Below, in pieces: positions 8,119-16,779 of a stretch of DNA of 64,000 bases (position 1 is its first letter; each line of letters opens with the position of its first letter). The stretch lies in the NCBI GenBank assembly GCA_002390705.1, contig DGQA01000007.1, positions 49,693-113,692 of the forward strand, in the 5' to 3' direction. The notes under the pieces are model-generated. The model was not told the origin of the DNA. It did no database searches and was given only the letters and a program-made list of their open reading frames with translations. Position numbers and translations under genes: made by a program. This DNA is from Actinobacteria bacterium UBA4426. Its GTDB lineage: Bacteria; Actinomycetota; Actinomycetes; S36-B12.

Positions 8119-8985
8119 TCATGGTCGCGATCCGAAATCTTGAACGAGCCACCTGAAATCACTCCTAGTTGGGTCAGAGTCGAATGTGTGGGTCCGGGTG
8201 AGGTCCGAACGTGCAGTAGCTGCAGCGCTGGCGCACGAATCCAATGACACATGTGCGGTGATATTGACTTTGCCATTGGGTACGGGGCGGACCGATCTAC
8301 CGTGTTGGTATCCCGCCAACGTGCCGGCATCCCACAATCCTTGGGATCTTTGAGCCAACGAATGTGAGTAGTCGATCGCAATTGCCCGGCCAGTGCCAAA
8401 AATATTTACTAGCTGGATCCACGTGTGGTCTCGAGTCGTTCCGATCTCTCGACGAGCGCGTGGCACCGTAGCCGGCCACCAGAGTTCAAGCCAATCCAGC
8501 TCTGGCCCGGATAAAGGCTTGCCTAATTTTTCGTGCCCAGATTCTGGGTCAACAAGCACGATGCGTGGGGTCAGGGACTCGTCATATTCGACAACGGTTG
8601 CAGGGATATCGTCAAGGAGTTCGTGGGCGATCACTATTCCACATTCTTTTCGAATCGCGATGTGCCGAATATCACCACTGGAGACATCAAAAACTTGTGT
8701 ATTCCAGCGAAGCCCATGGCCAGCGATTAACGTGTTTAGGGACGAAATAAGTGAGCCATCGGATCCACCGGAATCAAGGATCAAGAACTCGGCCGGTGAT
8801 CCGCAGTTTGTGTAGGCCTCGAATAGATAAGGAAATATTTCTTTGGACAAATCTGGGTGAGATCTCACTGCCGTCTCAAAGTGCTCATAGGGATTTGTTC
8901 CCCCGGAACCGAACTCACCATAAAAGCTTTTCGGGCCGAAAGATGCGGACTCCCAAGCGTTGATCCACGGAAGGTAAGGGGACAT
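8119..8985 (-). CDS. SAM-dependent methyltransferase, MidA/NDUFAF7 (DUF185) family
   Basis: The 288-residue protein shows the family's landmarks: YGEFGSGG with PYEHF at 22-36, a SAM-binding strand FLILDSGGSDGSLI at 67-80, VIAHELLDDIP at 118-128 (compare VANEFFDALP in NDUFAF7), AIAIDYSH and TLAGYQHG. In mitochondria NDUFAF7 dimethylates Arg85 of NDUFS2, the NuoD homologue, during complex I assembly. Here the enzyme is the first gene of a two-gene unit with a NuoD-like protein, so that protein is the natural candidate substrate. It diverges from the DUF2520 gene across 34 bases. A TAACGT -10-like hexamer lies eight bases before the ATG. Confidence 0.82.
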   Translation of the reverse strand: MSPYLPWINAWESASFGPKSFYGEFGSGGTNPYEHFETAVRSHPDLSKEIFPYLFEAYTNCGSPAEFLILDSGGSDGSLISSLNTLIAGHGLRWNTQVFDVSSGDIRHIAIRKECGIVIAHELLDDIPATVVEYDESLTPRIVLVDPESGHEKLGKPLSGPELDWLELWWPATVPRARREIGTTRDHTWIQLVNIFGTGRAIAIDYSHSLAQRSQGLWDAGTLAGYQHGRSVRPVPNGKVNITAHVSLDSCASAAATARSDLTRTHTFDSDPTRSDFRWLVQDFGSRP

Positions 8986-9007
8986 GGGGTATGACGTTAG
9001 TCACCCA

Positions 9008-9013
9008 TAGGCT
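9008..9013 (+). promoter_or_regulatory. -10 hexamer of a probable leaderless promoter for the DUF2520-panC-nad-coaX unit
   Basis: TAGGCT is followed by TTTGAC (six bases) and the ATG at 9020. It shares a 34-base divergent gap with the methyltransferase start on the other strand, so the two promoters must overlap. Confidence 0.5.
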
Positions 9014-9019
9014 TTTGAC

Positions 9020-9889
9020 ATGGACTCGCCTCCGCGCTTGCGTATTGGGGTAGTCGGCGCTGGGCGCGTCGGTGCGGTTTTAGGGACGGCTCTTCGCGCA
9101 GCCGGGCATAACTGCATCGGGGTCAGCGCAGTGTCAGATTTGTCGTGTCTGCGCGCTGCGGCTTTGCTTCCCGGTGTGCCGATCAAGCCAGCAGACCAAG
9201 TTGTTGCAGAATCGGAGCTGCTGATCTTGGCAGTGCCCGATCAGGTTCTACCTGAATTGATTCGTGGGTTTTCTACCAGTGAAGTGTTCGTTCCAGGGCA
9301 ATTCGTTGCCCACACTTCAGGTAGCTACGGAATCTCAGTGTGCGATACCGCTCCGCAAATATCGCCCATGGCCATTCATCCGGCAATGACATTTACCGGG
9401 ACCAGCATTGACTTGGCCCGTTTAGTTGACACGCCTTTCGGTGTTACCACCACGGAAATTCTGCGCCCAGTTGCCGAGGCCCTCGTTGTCGAGATGGGTG
9501 GGGAACCTGTTTGGGTCCCAGAAGAGGCGCGGGCGATCTACCACACCGCGATGGTTCTCAGTTCGAATTACCTCAATGTTTTGGTCAACGAAGCCATTTC
9601 TCTTTTAGGTGATTCGGGGATGGAAAACCCTCAACGATTACTGGCGCCATTATTAAGTGCATCACTAGATAATGCCTTGCGCTTAGGAGACAAGGGATTG
9701 ACGGGTCCGATAGCTCGAGGAGACCGTGAAGTGATTCGGACACACCTAGAGGCATTACAGGAACGCCCAAGTTCACAAAATGCTTACCGAGCCCTAGCAC
9801 GGCTGGCAACGGATCGAGCACTTGAAGCCGGGGTGCTTTCTGTTGACCAAGCGGCCGACCTTCTCATTGAGTTAGGTGAAACTCCGTGA
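9020..9889 (+). CDS. Rossmann-like/DUF2520 domain protein, possible oxidoreductase
   Basis: The 289-residue protein opens with a dinucleotide-binding loop, GVVGAGRVGAVLG, at about residues 10-22. A VPDQ motif and an all-helical C-terminal half with YHTAMVLSSNYLN match the Rossmann plus DUF2520 architecture. This resembles 6-phosphogluconate dehydrogenase and ketopantoate reductase. It overlaps panC by GTGA, which makes a link to pantoate supply plausible but unproven. A leaderless promoter element supports the ATG at 9020. Confidence 0.82.
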   Translation: MDSPPRLRIGVVGAGRVGAVLGTALRAAGHNCIGVSAVSDLSCLRAAALLPGVPIKPADQVVAESELLILAVPDQVLPELIRGFSTSEVFVPGQFVAHTSGSYGISVCDTAPQISPMAIHPAMTFTGTSIDLARLVDTPFGVTTTEILRPVAEALVVEMGGEPVWVPEEARAIYHTAMVLSSNYLNVLVNEAISLLGDSGMENPQRLLAPLLSASLDNALRLGDKGLTGPIARGDREVIRTHLEALQERPSSQNAYRALARLATDRALEAGVLSVDQAADLLIELGETP

Positions 9890-10719
9890 CAAAATTGATT
9901 CACCTTTCCAGCGAACTTGAGAGAAAAAACGTGGGCAATCGCGCGGTAGTGCCGACAATGGGTGCACTGCATCAAGGTCATCTGGATTTAGTTGATGCGG
10001 CGAGAGAGCGAGTGGGCTTAAATGGTGAAGTTGTTGTTACGATTTTTGTGAATCCCACCCAGTTTGGACACGCTGCAGAATTCGAGCACTACCCAAGAAC
10101 CTTGGACAGTGATTTCGAAAAATGTGACACGAGTGGTGTCGACATTGTCTTTGCTCCGAGTGCGGCTCAAATGTACCCGGACGCGGGTGCCCCGTCCGAA
10201 TATGTAAGTGTGCAACCGGGGCCGCTGGGCGCAATTTTAGAGGGCGCTGACCGCCCTGGCCATTTCGCGGGGGTATTGACAATCGTCGCGAAACTTTTCA
10301 ACCTAATAAAACCCGATTGTGCATTTTTCGGTGAAAAGGATTACCAACAATTAATCCTAATCTCGCAAATGGTGCGCCAATTGAACTTTCCTGTTCAGGT
10401 CATTGGCACTCCGACGCGTCGCGAGCCGGATGGACTGGCCATGAGTTCACGAAACATGTTTCTTGATTCCGATCAGAGGAGCCAGGCAACTTTGATTTCA
10501 CAGGCCTTGGTCATTGCCCAATCGACGGACGGCAGCGTCGCAGAAAAATTGCGCGCTGCACGATTTGTCGTGGACGGTAAAATTGAGACCAGTTACTTGG
10601 TGGCCATGAGCAATGACTTATCCCATGAGCTTGCCGTCACTGACCCAAACCCCGAGGGTCGCCTGCTATATGCGGGAGTTCTGGGGGGCACCCGTTTAAT
10701 TGACAATATGCCAATTTAA
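9886..10719 (+). CDS. panC: Pantoate--beta-alanine ligase
   Basis: PanC condenses pantoate and beta-alanine with ATP to form pantothenate. The nucleotidyltransferase signature is present: MGALHQGHLDL near residues 25-35 (HxGH), FVNPTQF, the FFGEKDYQQL block and a KMSKS-like MSSRN. Its 277 residues are normal. The start is GTG, overlapping the upstream stop by four bases. The usual neighbour panD is absent here; nadB follows after 15 bases. coaX, for the next step toward CoA, is three genes downstream. Confidence 0.95.
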   Translation: MTKLIHLSSELERKNVGNRAVVPTMGALHQGHLDLVDAARERVGLNGEVVVTIFVNPTQFGHAAEFEHYPRTLDSDFEKCDTSGVDIVFAPSAAQMYPDAGAPSEYVSVQPGPLGAILEGADRPGHFAGVLTIVAKLFNLIKPDCAFFGEKDYQQLILISQMVRQLNFPVQVIGTPTRREPDGLAMSSRNMFLDSDQRSQATLISQALVIAQSTDGSVAEKLRAARFVVDGKIETSYLVAMSNDLSHELAVTDPNPEGRLLYAGVLGGTRLIDNMPI

Positions 10720-10734
10720 GGAAATGAAGACCAG

Positions 10735-12372
10735 ATGAGCAAAATTCATATTCCCCGCTGGCTGACTTCAGACCCACCCGGTTGGGAGATTGACTCAGAT
10801 GTCATTGTGATTGGGTCGGGCGTTGCGGGTCTCTCGGCTGCAATTCATGCGCGGGCGGCTGGGCGAAAAGTTGTGATCCTGACCAAGGCCCAGATAGATG
10901 AAGGGTCAACCCGATGGGCCCAGGGTGGTATTGCCGCTGCAATGTCGGAGGACGATTCCCCTTCACAGCACCGTGACGACACCGTCGCTGCCGGCGCCGG
11001 CCTGTGTAACCCGCAAGCAGTTGAAGTGTTGGTCACAGAAGGCCCGCAAGCCGTTCGCGACCTGATCTCGCTGGGTGCCAACTTTGATCGTGAGCCCAGC
11101 GGTGCGATCTCCCTCACAAGGGAAGGCGGGCATAAGCGTGATCGCATTGCCCACGCCGGTGGAGATGCAACAGGTGCAGAAATTTCCCGCGCATTGGTTT
11201 CTGCGGTACTTAATGATCCGGGTATTGAAATTATTGAAAATGCACTCGCGCTAGATCTGATTACTGATGCACATGGTGCGACGCAGGGAGTGACTCTGCA
11301 CGTGATGGGCTCGGGCCAACGAGATGGGATTGGGGCGGCACTGGCGCCAGCAGTGATTTTGACTACCGGCGGTTTTGGCCAGGTCTTCGGACAGACCACG
11401 AATCCATATGTTTCGACCGGTGACGGAATCGCACTCGCACTGAGGGCAGGCGCGGTCATTGCGGACCTTGAGTTTGTGCAATTTCATCCCACCGTTTTGT
11501 GGCTAGGTCCCCTTGCTCAGGGACAACAGCCGCTTGTCAGTGAGGCGGTGCGTGGCGAGGGCGCGAAGCTCCTTGATCCTGACCTACAACCGTTCATGCC
11601 ATCAGTGCATGAACTGGGCGATCTAGCTCCACGAGACATTGTTGCAAAAGAAATTATGAAAAAGATGCGGGCTTTCGGGTCTGCGCATGTGTGGCTTGAT
11701 GGACGCGCGCTCGGCGCTGACACGTGGGTGCGCAGATTTCCCACGATTCTTGCCAGTGCTCGCTCACGTGGAATCGATCCAGTTACTGACTTGATACCGG
11801 TGGGTCCTGCGCAGCACTATGTTTCTGGTGGGGTTGTAACCGACCTATTTGGACGTACCAAAATTCCGGGGCTTTATGCAGCGGGTGAAGTTGCGTGCAC
11901 CGGTGTCCACGGGGCTAACCGACTCGCATCTAATTCACTACTGGAAGGGCTGGTGTATTCCCGGCGGATTATGACGGCAATAGCGTCTGATCAACTAGAA
12001 CGCCACATCCACGTCGTTGACTCCCCGCAGGATTCATATCTAATCCCGCACCGAGTCAGGCGTGACATGCAAAGTGTTATGGATCGCAATGCCGGGGTCC
12101 TTCGAAGTGAAGCATCACTCACTTATGCGAAGACTTGGCTAGCCAAGATTGAACGCACTGGTGCGCGTGCGTGCACAGAGGATTGGGAGAGCGCTAATTT
12201 GTTCACGGTCTCACAGATTCTGATTGCGAACGCATTGATGCGAGAGGAAACGAGAGGGTCACATTGGCGTGAGGACTACCCCGAGAGCAGCGCCGATTTC
12301 CAGGCTCGGCTAGTTTCACACCGTTCACCCCACGGTGAACTGGTCACTACAACAAGTGGAATTGGGATCTGA
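10735..12372 (+). CDS. nadB: L-aspartate oxidase
   Basis: This flavoprotein oxidises aspartate to iminoaspartate, the first step of bacterial de novo NAD synthesis. The FAD-binding motif VIVIGSGVAGLSAA is at about residues 23-36, the SRTRW-like STRWAQGGIAAA follows, and HYVSGGVVTD plus GLYAAGEVACTGVHGANRLASN mark the second FAD region. It has 545 residues. nadC begins on its stop codon (TGATG). No nadA is visible nearby. Confidence 0.94.
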   Translation: MSKIHIPRWLTSDPPGWEIDSDVIVIGSGVAGLSAAIHARAAGRKVVILTKAQIDEGSTRWAQGGIAAAMSEDDSPSQHRDDTVAAGAGLCNPQAVEVLVTEGPQAVRDLISLGANFDREPSGAISLTREGGHKRDRIAHAGGDATGAEISRALVSAVLNDPGIEIIENALALDLITDAHGATQGVTLHVMGSGQRDGIGAALAPAVILTTGGFGQVFGQTTNPYVSTGDGIALALRAGAVIADLEFVQFHPTVLWLGPLAQGQQPLVSEAVRGEGAKLLDPDLQPFMPSVHELGDLAPRDIVAKEIMKKMRAFGSAHVWLDGRALGADTWVRRFPTILASARSRGIDPVTDLIPVGPAQHYVSGGVVTDLFGRTKIPGLYAAGEVACTGVHGANRLASNSLLEGLVYSRRIMTAIASDQLERHIHVVDSPQDSYLIPHRVRRDMQSVMDRNAGVLRSEASLTYAKTWLAKIERTGARACTEDWESANLFTVSQILIANALMREETRGSHWREDYPESSADFQARLVSHRSPHGELVTTTSGIGI

Positions 12373-13271
12373 TGCAGTCACACAAAATCAAAAGGGAACT
12401 AGCGGACCAACTTATTGCAGTTGGGTTAAACCCCCTAGATGTTTCCGAGGTCGTGCTTCGAGCCTTGCATGAGGATTGCGATGAAGACGGAGATGTCACC
12501 TCGGTTGCAACTATCGCAGCGGAACAAATGTCGACTTTGGATTTTGTGGCACGTGCGCCGGGAGTAATTGCTGGTATGCCAGTTGCTGCAGCGGTGTTTG
12601 CAATCTTGGGTGGTTCGTCGATGAGCATTTCCACGGTCATCAAAGACGGAGAGAGCGTGCACGCGGGTACCGTTCTTGGATCCGCAGTGGGTTCGACGCG
12701 ACTATTGCTGCAAGGAGAGCGCACTGCCCTTAATCTCCTGGGCCATCTCAGTGCGATTGCGACCGCAACGAGAGCTTGGGCCGAAGCTTTAGGCGACTCG
12801 ACGACCAAGGTGCGTGATACGCGCAAGACGACTCCCGGGATGCGAACACTTGAAAAGTACGCCGTACGTTGCGGAGGGGGGCTCAATCATCGAATGAATC
12901 TCTCGGACGCTGCATTAATAAAAGACAATCATGTTGTTGCCGCAGGTGGTGTGGCCCGAGCGTATGAACTTATTAAACAGCGTTATCCCGACTTGTCTGT
13001 TGAGGTTGAAGTTGACTCACTGGATCAACTCGCCGAAGCACTTGAAGTGGGTGCAGATCTAGTGTTGTTAGACAATTTCACAATCGAGGAGCTCAACAGT
13101 GCTGTGGATTTCACCAGAGGTCGAGCGAAACTCGAAGCCTCAGGTGGATTTACTTTCGACCAGGCAAAGGCGGTGGCAAGTACCGGGGTAGATTTTGTTG
13201 CGGTCGGTGCGATCACCCACTCGGCACCAGTGCTAGATATTGGTGCAGACCTTCGAATGGAGTCCATTTAA
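12372..13271 (+). CDS. nadC: Nicotinate-nucleotide pyrophosphorylase (quinolinate phosphoribosyltransferase)
   Basis: NadC turns quinolinate and PRPP into nicotinate mononucleotide. Diagnostic segments are DEDGDVTS near residue 38, RKTTPGMRTLEKYAV, HRMNLSDAALIKDNH, EVEVDSL and LLDNF. The product is 299 residues long. The start ATG shares a base with the nadB stop, and coaX shares a base with the nadC stop. The short N-terminal helix before the catalytic barrel is normal. Confidence 0.95.
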   Translation: MQSHKIKRELADQLIAVGLNPLDVSEVVLRALHEDCDEDGDVTSVATIAAEQMSTLDFVARAPGVIAGMPVAAAVFAILGGSSMSISTVIKDGESVHAGTVLGSAVGSTRLLLQGERTALNLLGHLSAIATATRAWAEALGDSTTKVRDTRKTTPGMRTLEKYAVRCGGGLNHRMNLSDAALIKDNHVVAAGGVARAYELIKQRYPDLSVEVEVDSLDQLAEALEVGADLVLLDNFTIEELNSAVDFTRGRAKLEASGGFTFDQAKAVASTGVDFVAVGAITHSAPVLDIGADLRMESI

Positions 13272-14029
13272 TGCTGCTGGCAATTGATGTAGGAAACACC
13301 AACACCGTCATTGGGCTTTATGAGGGTCAATCCCTGCATAAGTCCTGGCGAATTAAAACAGATTCAGCCGAGACTGCTGACGAACTGGTATTGACATACC
13401 GTGGATTGTTGCAGCAAGAACCTGATGTCAGCGGAATTGCCTTATGCAGCACGGTGCCGGGGGTCCTGCATCAGATGCGCCTGATGGTCGATCGTTATTT
13501 CGCCAATATTCCGATCGTGATTGTGGAGCCTGGAATCAAGACGGGGGTTCCCATCCTCACGGATAACCCCAAGGAAGTTGGGGCCGACCGAATCGTCAAT
13601 ACTCTCGCCGCCCACCACCTTTTTGGTGGTCCCTGTATCGTTGTCGACTTTGGAACTTCAACCAATCTTGACGTCGTGTCACACACGGGTGAGTTCCTGG
13701 GCGGCGCTTTGGCACCCGGTATTGAAATATCGCTGGATGCTCTGGCCGAACGGGCGGCGCAGTTAAGAAAAGTTGAACTTGTGGTACCCCGATCAGTGAT
13801 TGGCAAGAACACGGTTGAAGCACTTCAATCAGGAGTAATTTATGGATTTGCGGGTCAAGTGGACGGGCTAGTCGAACGAATCATTGAAGAAATCGGTCCG
13901 GTTACCGCGGTTGTTGCCACGGGGGGGCTGAGCCAAATCGTAGTGAGCGAATCTCGAACAATTACCCACCACGAACCCGATCTTACTTTGCTTGGCCTAG
14001 CACTACTTTTTGAAAAAAATCAGGTCTAA
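13271..14029 (+). CDS. coaX: Type III pantothenate kinase
   Basis: CoaX phosphorylates pantothenate, the first committed step of CoA synthesis. The actin-fold phosphate loop LLAIDVGNTNTVIGLY spans residues 2-17. NPKEVGADR near 99 and VDFGTSTNLDVV near 129 are the other ATP/substrate motifs, followed by GGALAPGIEIS. It has 252 residues, usual for the type III family. It overlaps nadC by one base and ends six bases before a convergent HAD gene. Confidence 0.95.
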   Translation: MLLAIDVGNTNTVIGLYEGQSLHKSWRIKTDSAETADELVLTYRGLLQQEPDVSGIALCSTVPGVLHQMRLMVDRYFANIPIVIVEPGIKTGVPILTDNPKEVGADRIVNTLAAHHLFGGPCIVVDFGTSTNLDVVSHTGEFLGGALAPGIEISLDALAERAAQLRKVELVVPRSVIGKNTVEALQSGVIYGFAGQVDGLVERIIEEIGPVTAVVATGGLSQIVVSESRTITHHEPDLTLLGLALLFEKNQV

Positions 14030-14035
14030 TCGCAC

Positions 14036-14728
14036 CTAGGCATCAAGGGTTTTCGATCCGGCGACTACGCCCAAAACTGTGGCAAGGCCATGAATTGGCC
14101 CGGAAGTGCGCGGAAGAATTAGGGTTCGCATTCCTACAGTGCCGGCTCCACCGTCATCTATCGCGTTGTCGCCGACCATGAGCAAGTGTTCGGGAGCAAT
14201 GTCGATTGCCTCACATACGGCAAAAAATATTTCAGGATTGGGTTTGACATAGCCCAATTCGGCGGAAGTGAATGCGTAATCAACGCACTCCGAAATGCCG
14301 AGACGGCGCAGAATTGGTTCAAGATCGAGGGCGATATTGGAAATAATTGCGGTGGTGATTCCCTGTGTACGTAGAGCATCGAGGACGGGGAGCGTGTCCG
14401 CATAGACGAACCAGGGGTCAGTTATCGACGAGTAGAGGGCCGAAGCCAGCGGCTCGTCGCTGAAGTCGAGCAAAAGCCGGGTAAAGATTTCTTTGTGTGC
14501 CGCCGGGCTGAGATCCCTCTCGTGGTGGGGGTCTTCAATCCGGGCAAACTCGACAATTGAATTCAGCTTGGGCACCATTTGGGCAAACTCGATGGGATCA
14601 AGCCCAACGCTTTCACAGGCAATTTCTAGCCAAGATTCGCTGCTTCCTTGATCAACGAGGGTCGAGTGAAAATCGAAAAGAACACCTTTGACCGAGCTGG
14701 GCTGAAATAGCGGATGCAGAAGGCTCAC
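14036..14728 (-). CDS. HAD-superfamily hydrolase with altered motif I
   Basis: This roughly 230-residue haloacid-dehalogenase-fold protein shows motif I as DFHST, motif II IISN, and motif III/IV GYVKPNPEIF with VGDNAIDDGG. The second aspartate of the usual DxD, the general acid/base of HAD phosphatases, is histidine here, so it may not be a standard phosphatase. Two starts are possible: ATG at 14734 or GTG at 14728. A TAGACT hexamer seven bases before the GTG overlaps the region where the ATG lies, so I chose the GTG. It diverges from lysS. Substrate unknown. Confidence 0.72.
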   Translation of the reverse strand: MSLLHPLFQPSSVKGVLFDFHSTLVDQGSSESWLEIACESVGLDPIEFAQMVPKLNSIVEFARIEDPHHERDLSPAAHKEIFTRLLLDFSDEPLASALYSSITDPWFVYADTLPVLDALRTQGITTAIISNIALDLEPILRRLGISECVDYAFTSAELGYVKPNPEIFFAVCEAIDIAPEHLLMVGDNAIDDGGAGTVGMRTLILPRTSGPIHGLATVLGVVAGSKTLDA

Positions 14729-14785
14729 TCGCATGAGTCTAGGTCCAAGTTTGAGAGGGAGTACCTCCTATTACCCTTAGCGACT

Positions 14786-16279
14786 GTGAGTGACGAGGAA
14801 GAAGTTCCCGAGCAGGTTGCGATCCGGCGACAAAAGCGTCAAACGATTCTGGACCGAGGCGCGCAGGCTTATCCGGTCTCACTGCCGATTACGGCCTCTA
14901 TTGCTCAACTGCGCGAGCAGTATGGCGAATTGGATGCCGAAGCATCAACTGGTGTTTCCGTGGGCGTTGCGGGCCGGATAATTTTCAGTCGTAATGCAGG
15001 CAAATTGGCTTTCGCCACTGTTGTTGCTGGTAGTGGCGAGACTATTCAAGCCATGGTGTCACTAGCTCAAGTGGGCGAAGAGAGCCTTGCCGATTGGAAA
15101 ACCCTCGTTGATCTCGGTGATCAAATTTTTGTTCAAGGCGAGGTCATCACCTCTAAACGTGGTGAACTGTCAATTTTCGTGGACTCGTGGCAAATGGCGG
15201 CAAAAGCGCTCCGTCCACTCCCAGTAGCCCACAAAGAAATGAATGAAGAGTCTCGCGTGCGCCAACGCTATGTAGATCTAATTATGCGTCCAGAAGCCCA
15301 AATCATGGCGCGCACGAGAGTCAAGACCGTTTCAGCGTTGCGAACTTCCCTGTCTAATCGCGAGTATCTGGAAATTGAAACGCCAATGCTGCAAACCCAA
15401 CCGGGTGGCGCGACCGCGAGACCATTCATCACCGCATCAAACGCATTTGGGATCGAGTTATATTTGCGGATTGCTCCTGAGCTTTTTCTCAAACGTGCAG
15501 TGGTTGGGGGACTCGATCGAGTCTTTGAAATAAATAGAAACTTTCGTAACGAAGGTGCCGACTCGACGCATTCGCCAGAGTTCGCAATGCTTGAGTTTTA
15601 CCAAGCTTTTGCTGACTATCAAGACATGGCGACCATCACCCGCGAATTGGTTCAAGAATCAGCGCACGCTGTTGCCGGTTCGCTCACCGTCACCCATCTT
15701 GATGGCAGCCAACATGACCTCTCCGGTGTGTGGCCACAAATTGACCTCTACGGCTCACTTTCGGAAGCGATTGATCAGAGCGTGACTCCCGAAACCGCCC
15801 GTGCGACTTTAGAGCAGATGTGTTCAGACATTGATATCAAGTTCGCCCCGACTTGGGTGAATGGGAAGTTAGTCGAGGAACTTTTTGAGCATTACGTGAT
15901 CCCCACATTTACCGGCCCAACATTTGTGATGGACTTCCCAGTTGACACCTCGCCTCTGACTCGTGACCACAGATCACGAGCTGGCGTAGTTGAAAAGTGG
16001 GATCTCTACGTTGACGGATTTGAATTGGCAACTGGGTATTCAGAGCTCGTGGACCCGGTGATTCAACGTGAGCGGTTGGTCGAACAGGCGTCCCTTGGTG
16101 CAAAGGGTGACAAGGAAGCCATGCCCTTAGACGAGGATTTCCTGCGGGCTCTTGAGCACGGAATGCCACCCAGTGGTGGAGTCGGATTGGGCGTTGATCG
16201 GCTCTTGATGGCGCTGACCGGACAAGGGATCCGTGAAACTGTGCTGTTCCCGTTGGTTAAACCGGAGCGCGATCGATGA
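14786..16279 (+). CDS. lysS: Lysyl-tRNA synthetase, class II
   Basis: This enzyme charges tRNA-Lys. An N-terminal OB-fold (about residues 40-150) is followed by class II motif 1 (LEIETPMLQ), motif 2 (FEINRNFRNEGADSTHSPEF) and motif 3 (GVGLGVDRLLMALTG). I prefer the GTG at 14786, giving 497 residues; an ATG at 14714 would overlap the divergent HAD gene and add 24 residues of unconvincing sequence. A TACCCT hexamer at 14772-14777 precedes the GTG by eight bases. The acetyltransferase downstream overlaps by ATGA. Confidence 0.93.
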   Translation: MSDEEEVPEQVAIRRQKRQTILDRGAQAYPVSLPITASIAQLREQYGELDAEASTGVSVGVAGRIIFSRNAGKLAFATVVAGSGETIQAMVSLAQVGEESLADWKTLVDLGDQIFVQGEVITSKRGELSIFVDSWQMAAKALRPLPVAHKEMNEESRVRQRYVDLIMRPEAQIMARTRVKTVSALRTSLSNREYLEIETPMLQTQPGGATARPFITASNAFGIELYLRIAPELFLKRAVVGGLDRVFEINRNFRNEGADSTHSPEFAMLEFYQAFADYQDMATITRELVQESAHAVAGSLTVTHLDGSQHDLSGVWPQIDLYGSLSEAIDQSVTPETARATLEQMCSDIDIKFAPTWVNGKLVEELFEHYVIPTFTGPTFVMDFPVDTSPLTRDHRSRAGVVEKWDLYVDGFELATGYSELVDPVIQRERLVEQASLGAKGDKEAMPLDEDFLRALEHGMPPSGGVGLGVDRLLMALTGQGIRETVLFPLVKPERDR

Positions 16280-16773
16280 TCACGATTAGGCCCGCCCGTA
16301 CGGCCGATGTTCGGGAGATCAGGGCGCTGATTGACTCTTACTCAACCGATGGAAGCCTGCTGTCAAAAGCAACGGTCACAATTTTTGAAGATATTCAAGA
16401 GTTCTTGGTTGCAATTGACGGTGAACGGGTGATCGGGTGCGGCGCGCTTCACGTAATGTGGGAGGACCTTGCTGAAGTTCGCACACTGGCTGTGGCGCCA
16501 GATCGTGCGAATGAGGGCATTGGTTCGCAGATGCTGCAGCAACTATTGGAAAAAGCACGCGTATTAGGAACTCGACGCGTGTTCTGTCTCACATTTAAGA
16601 AAGATTTTTTTGGTCACCATGGCTTCGTTGAAATTGATAACCCTCCAGTGGGTCACGAGGTGTACGAGCAAATGTTGCAGTCTTACGACGAGGGTGTGGC
16701 AGAATTCCTCGGACTTGAGCGCGTTAAACCAAATACGCTGGGAAATTTTCGCATGCTGCGCGAAACCCCTTAA
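16276..16773 (+). CDS. GNAT-family amino-acid N-acetyltransferase, ArgA-like
   Basis: The 165-residue GNAT protein begins with IRPARTADVREIRALID and carries the acetyl-CoA loop in VAPDRANEGIGSQML (about 74-88). The FKKDFFGHHGFVEID segment resembles the stand-alone N-acetylglutamate synthases of actinobacteria such as the M. tuberculosis ArgA type, which start arginine synthesis. That assignment is by family resemblance. It overlaps lysS by four bases. It is convergent with ppc with only six bases between stops and no obvious terminator hairpin. Confidence 0.75.
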   Translation: MITIRPARTADVREIRALIDSYSTDGSLLSKATVTIFEDIQEFLVAIDGERVIGCGALHVMWEDLAEVRTLAVAPDRANEGIGSQMLQQLLEKARVLGTRRVFCLTFKKDFFGHHGFVEIDNPPVGHEVYEQMLQSYDEGVAEFLGLERVKPNTLGNFRMLRETP

Positions 16774-16779
16774 TTCATC

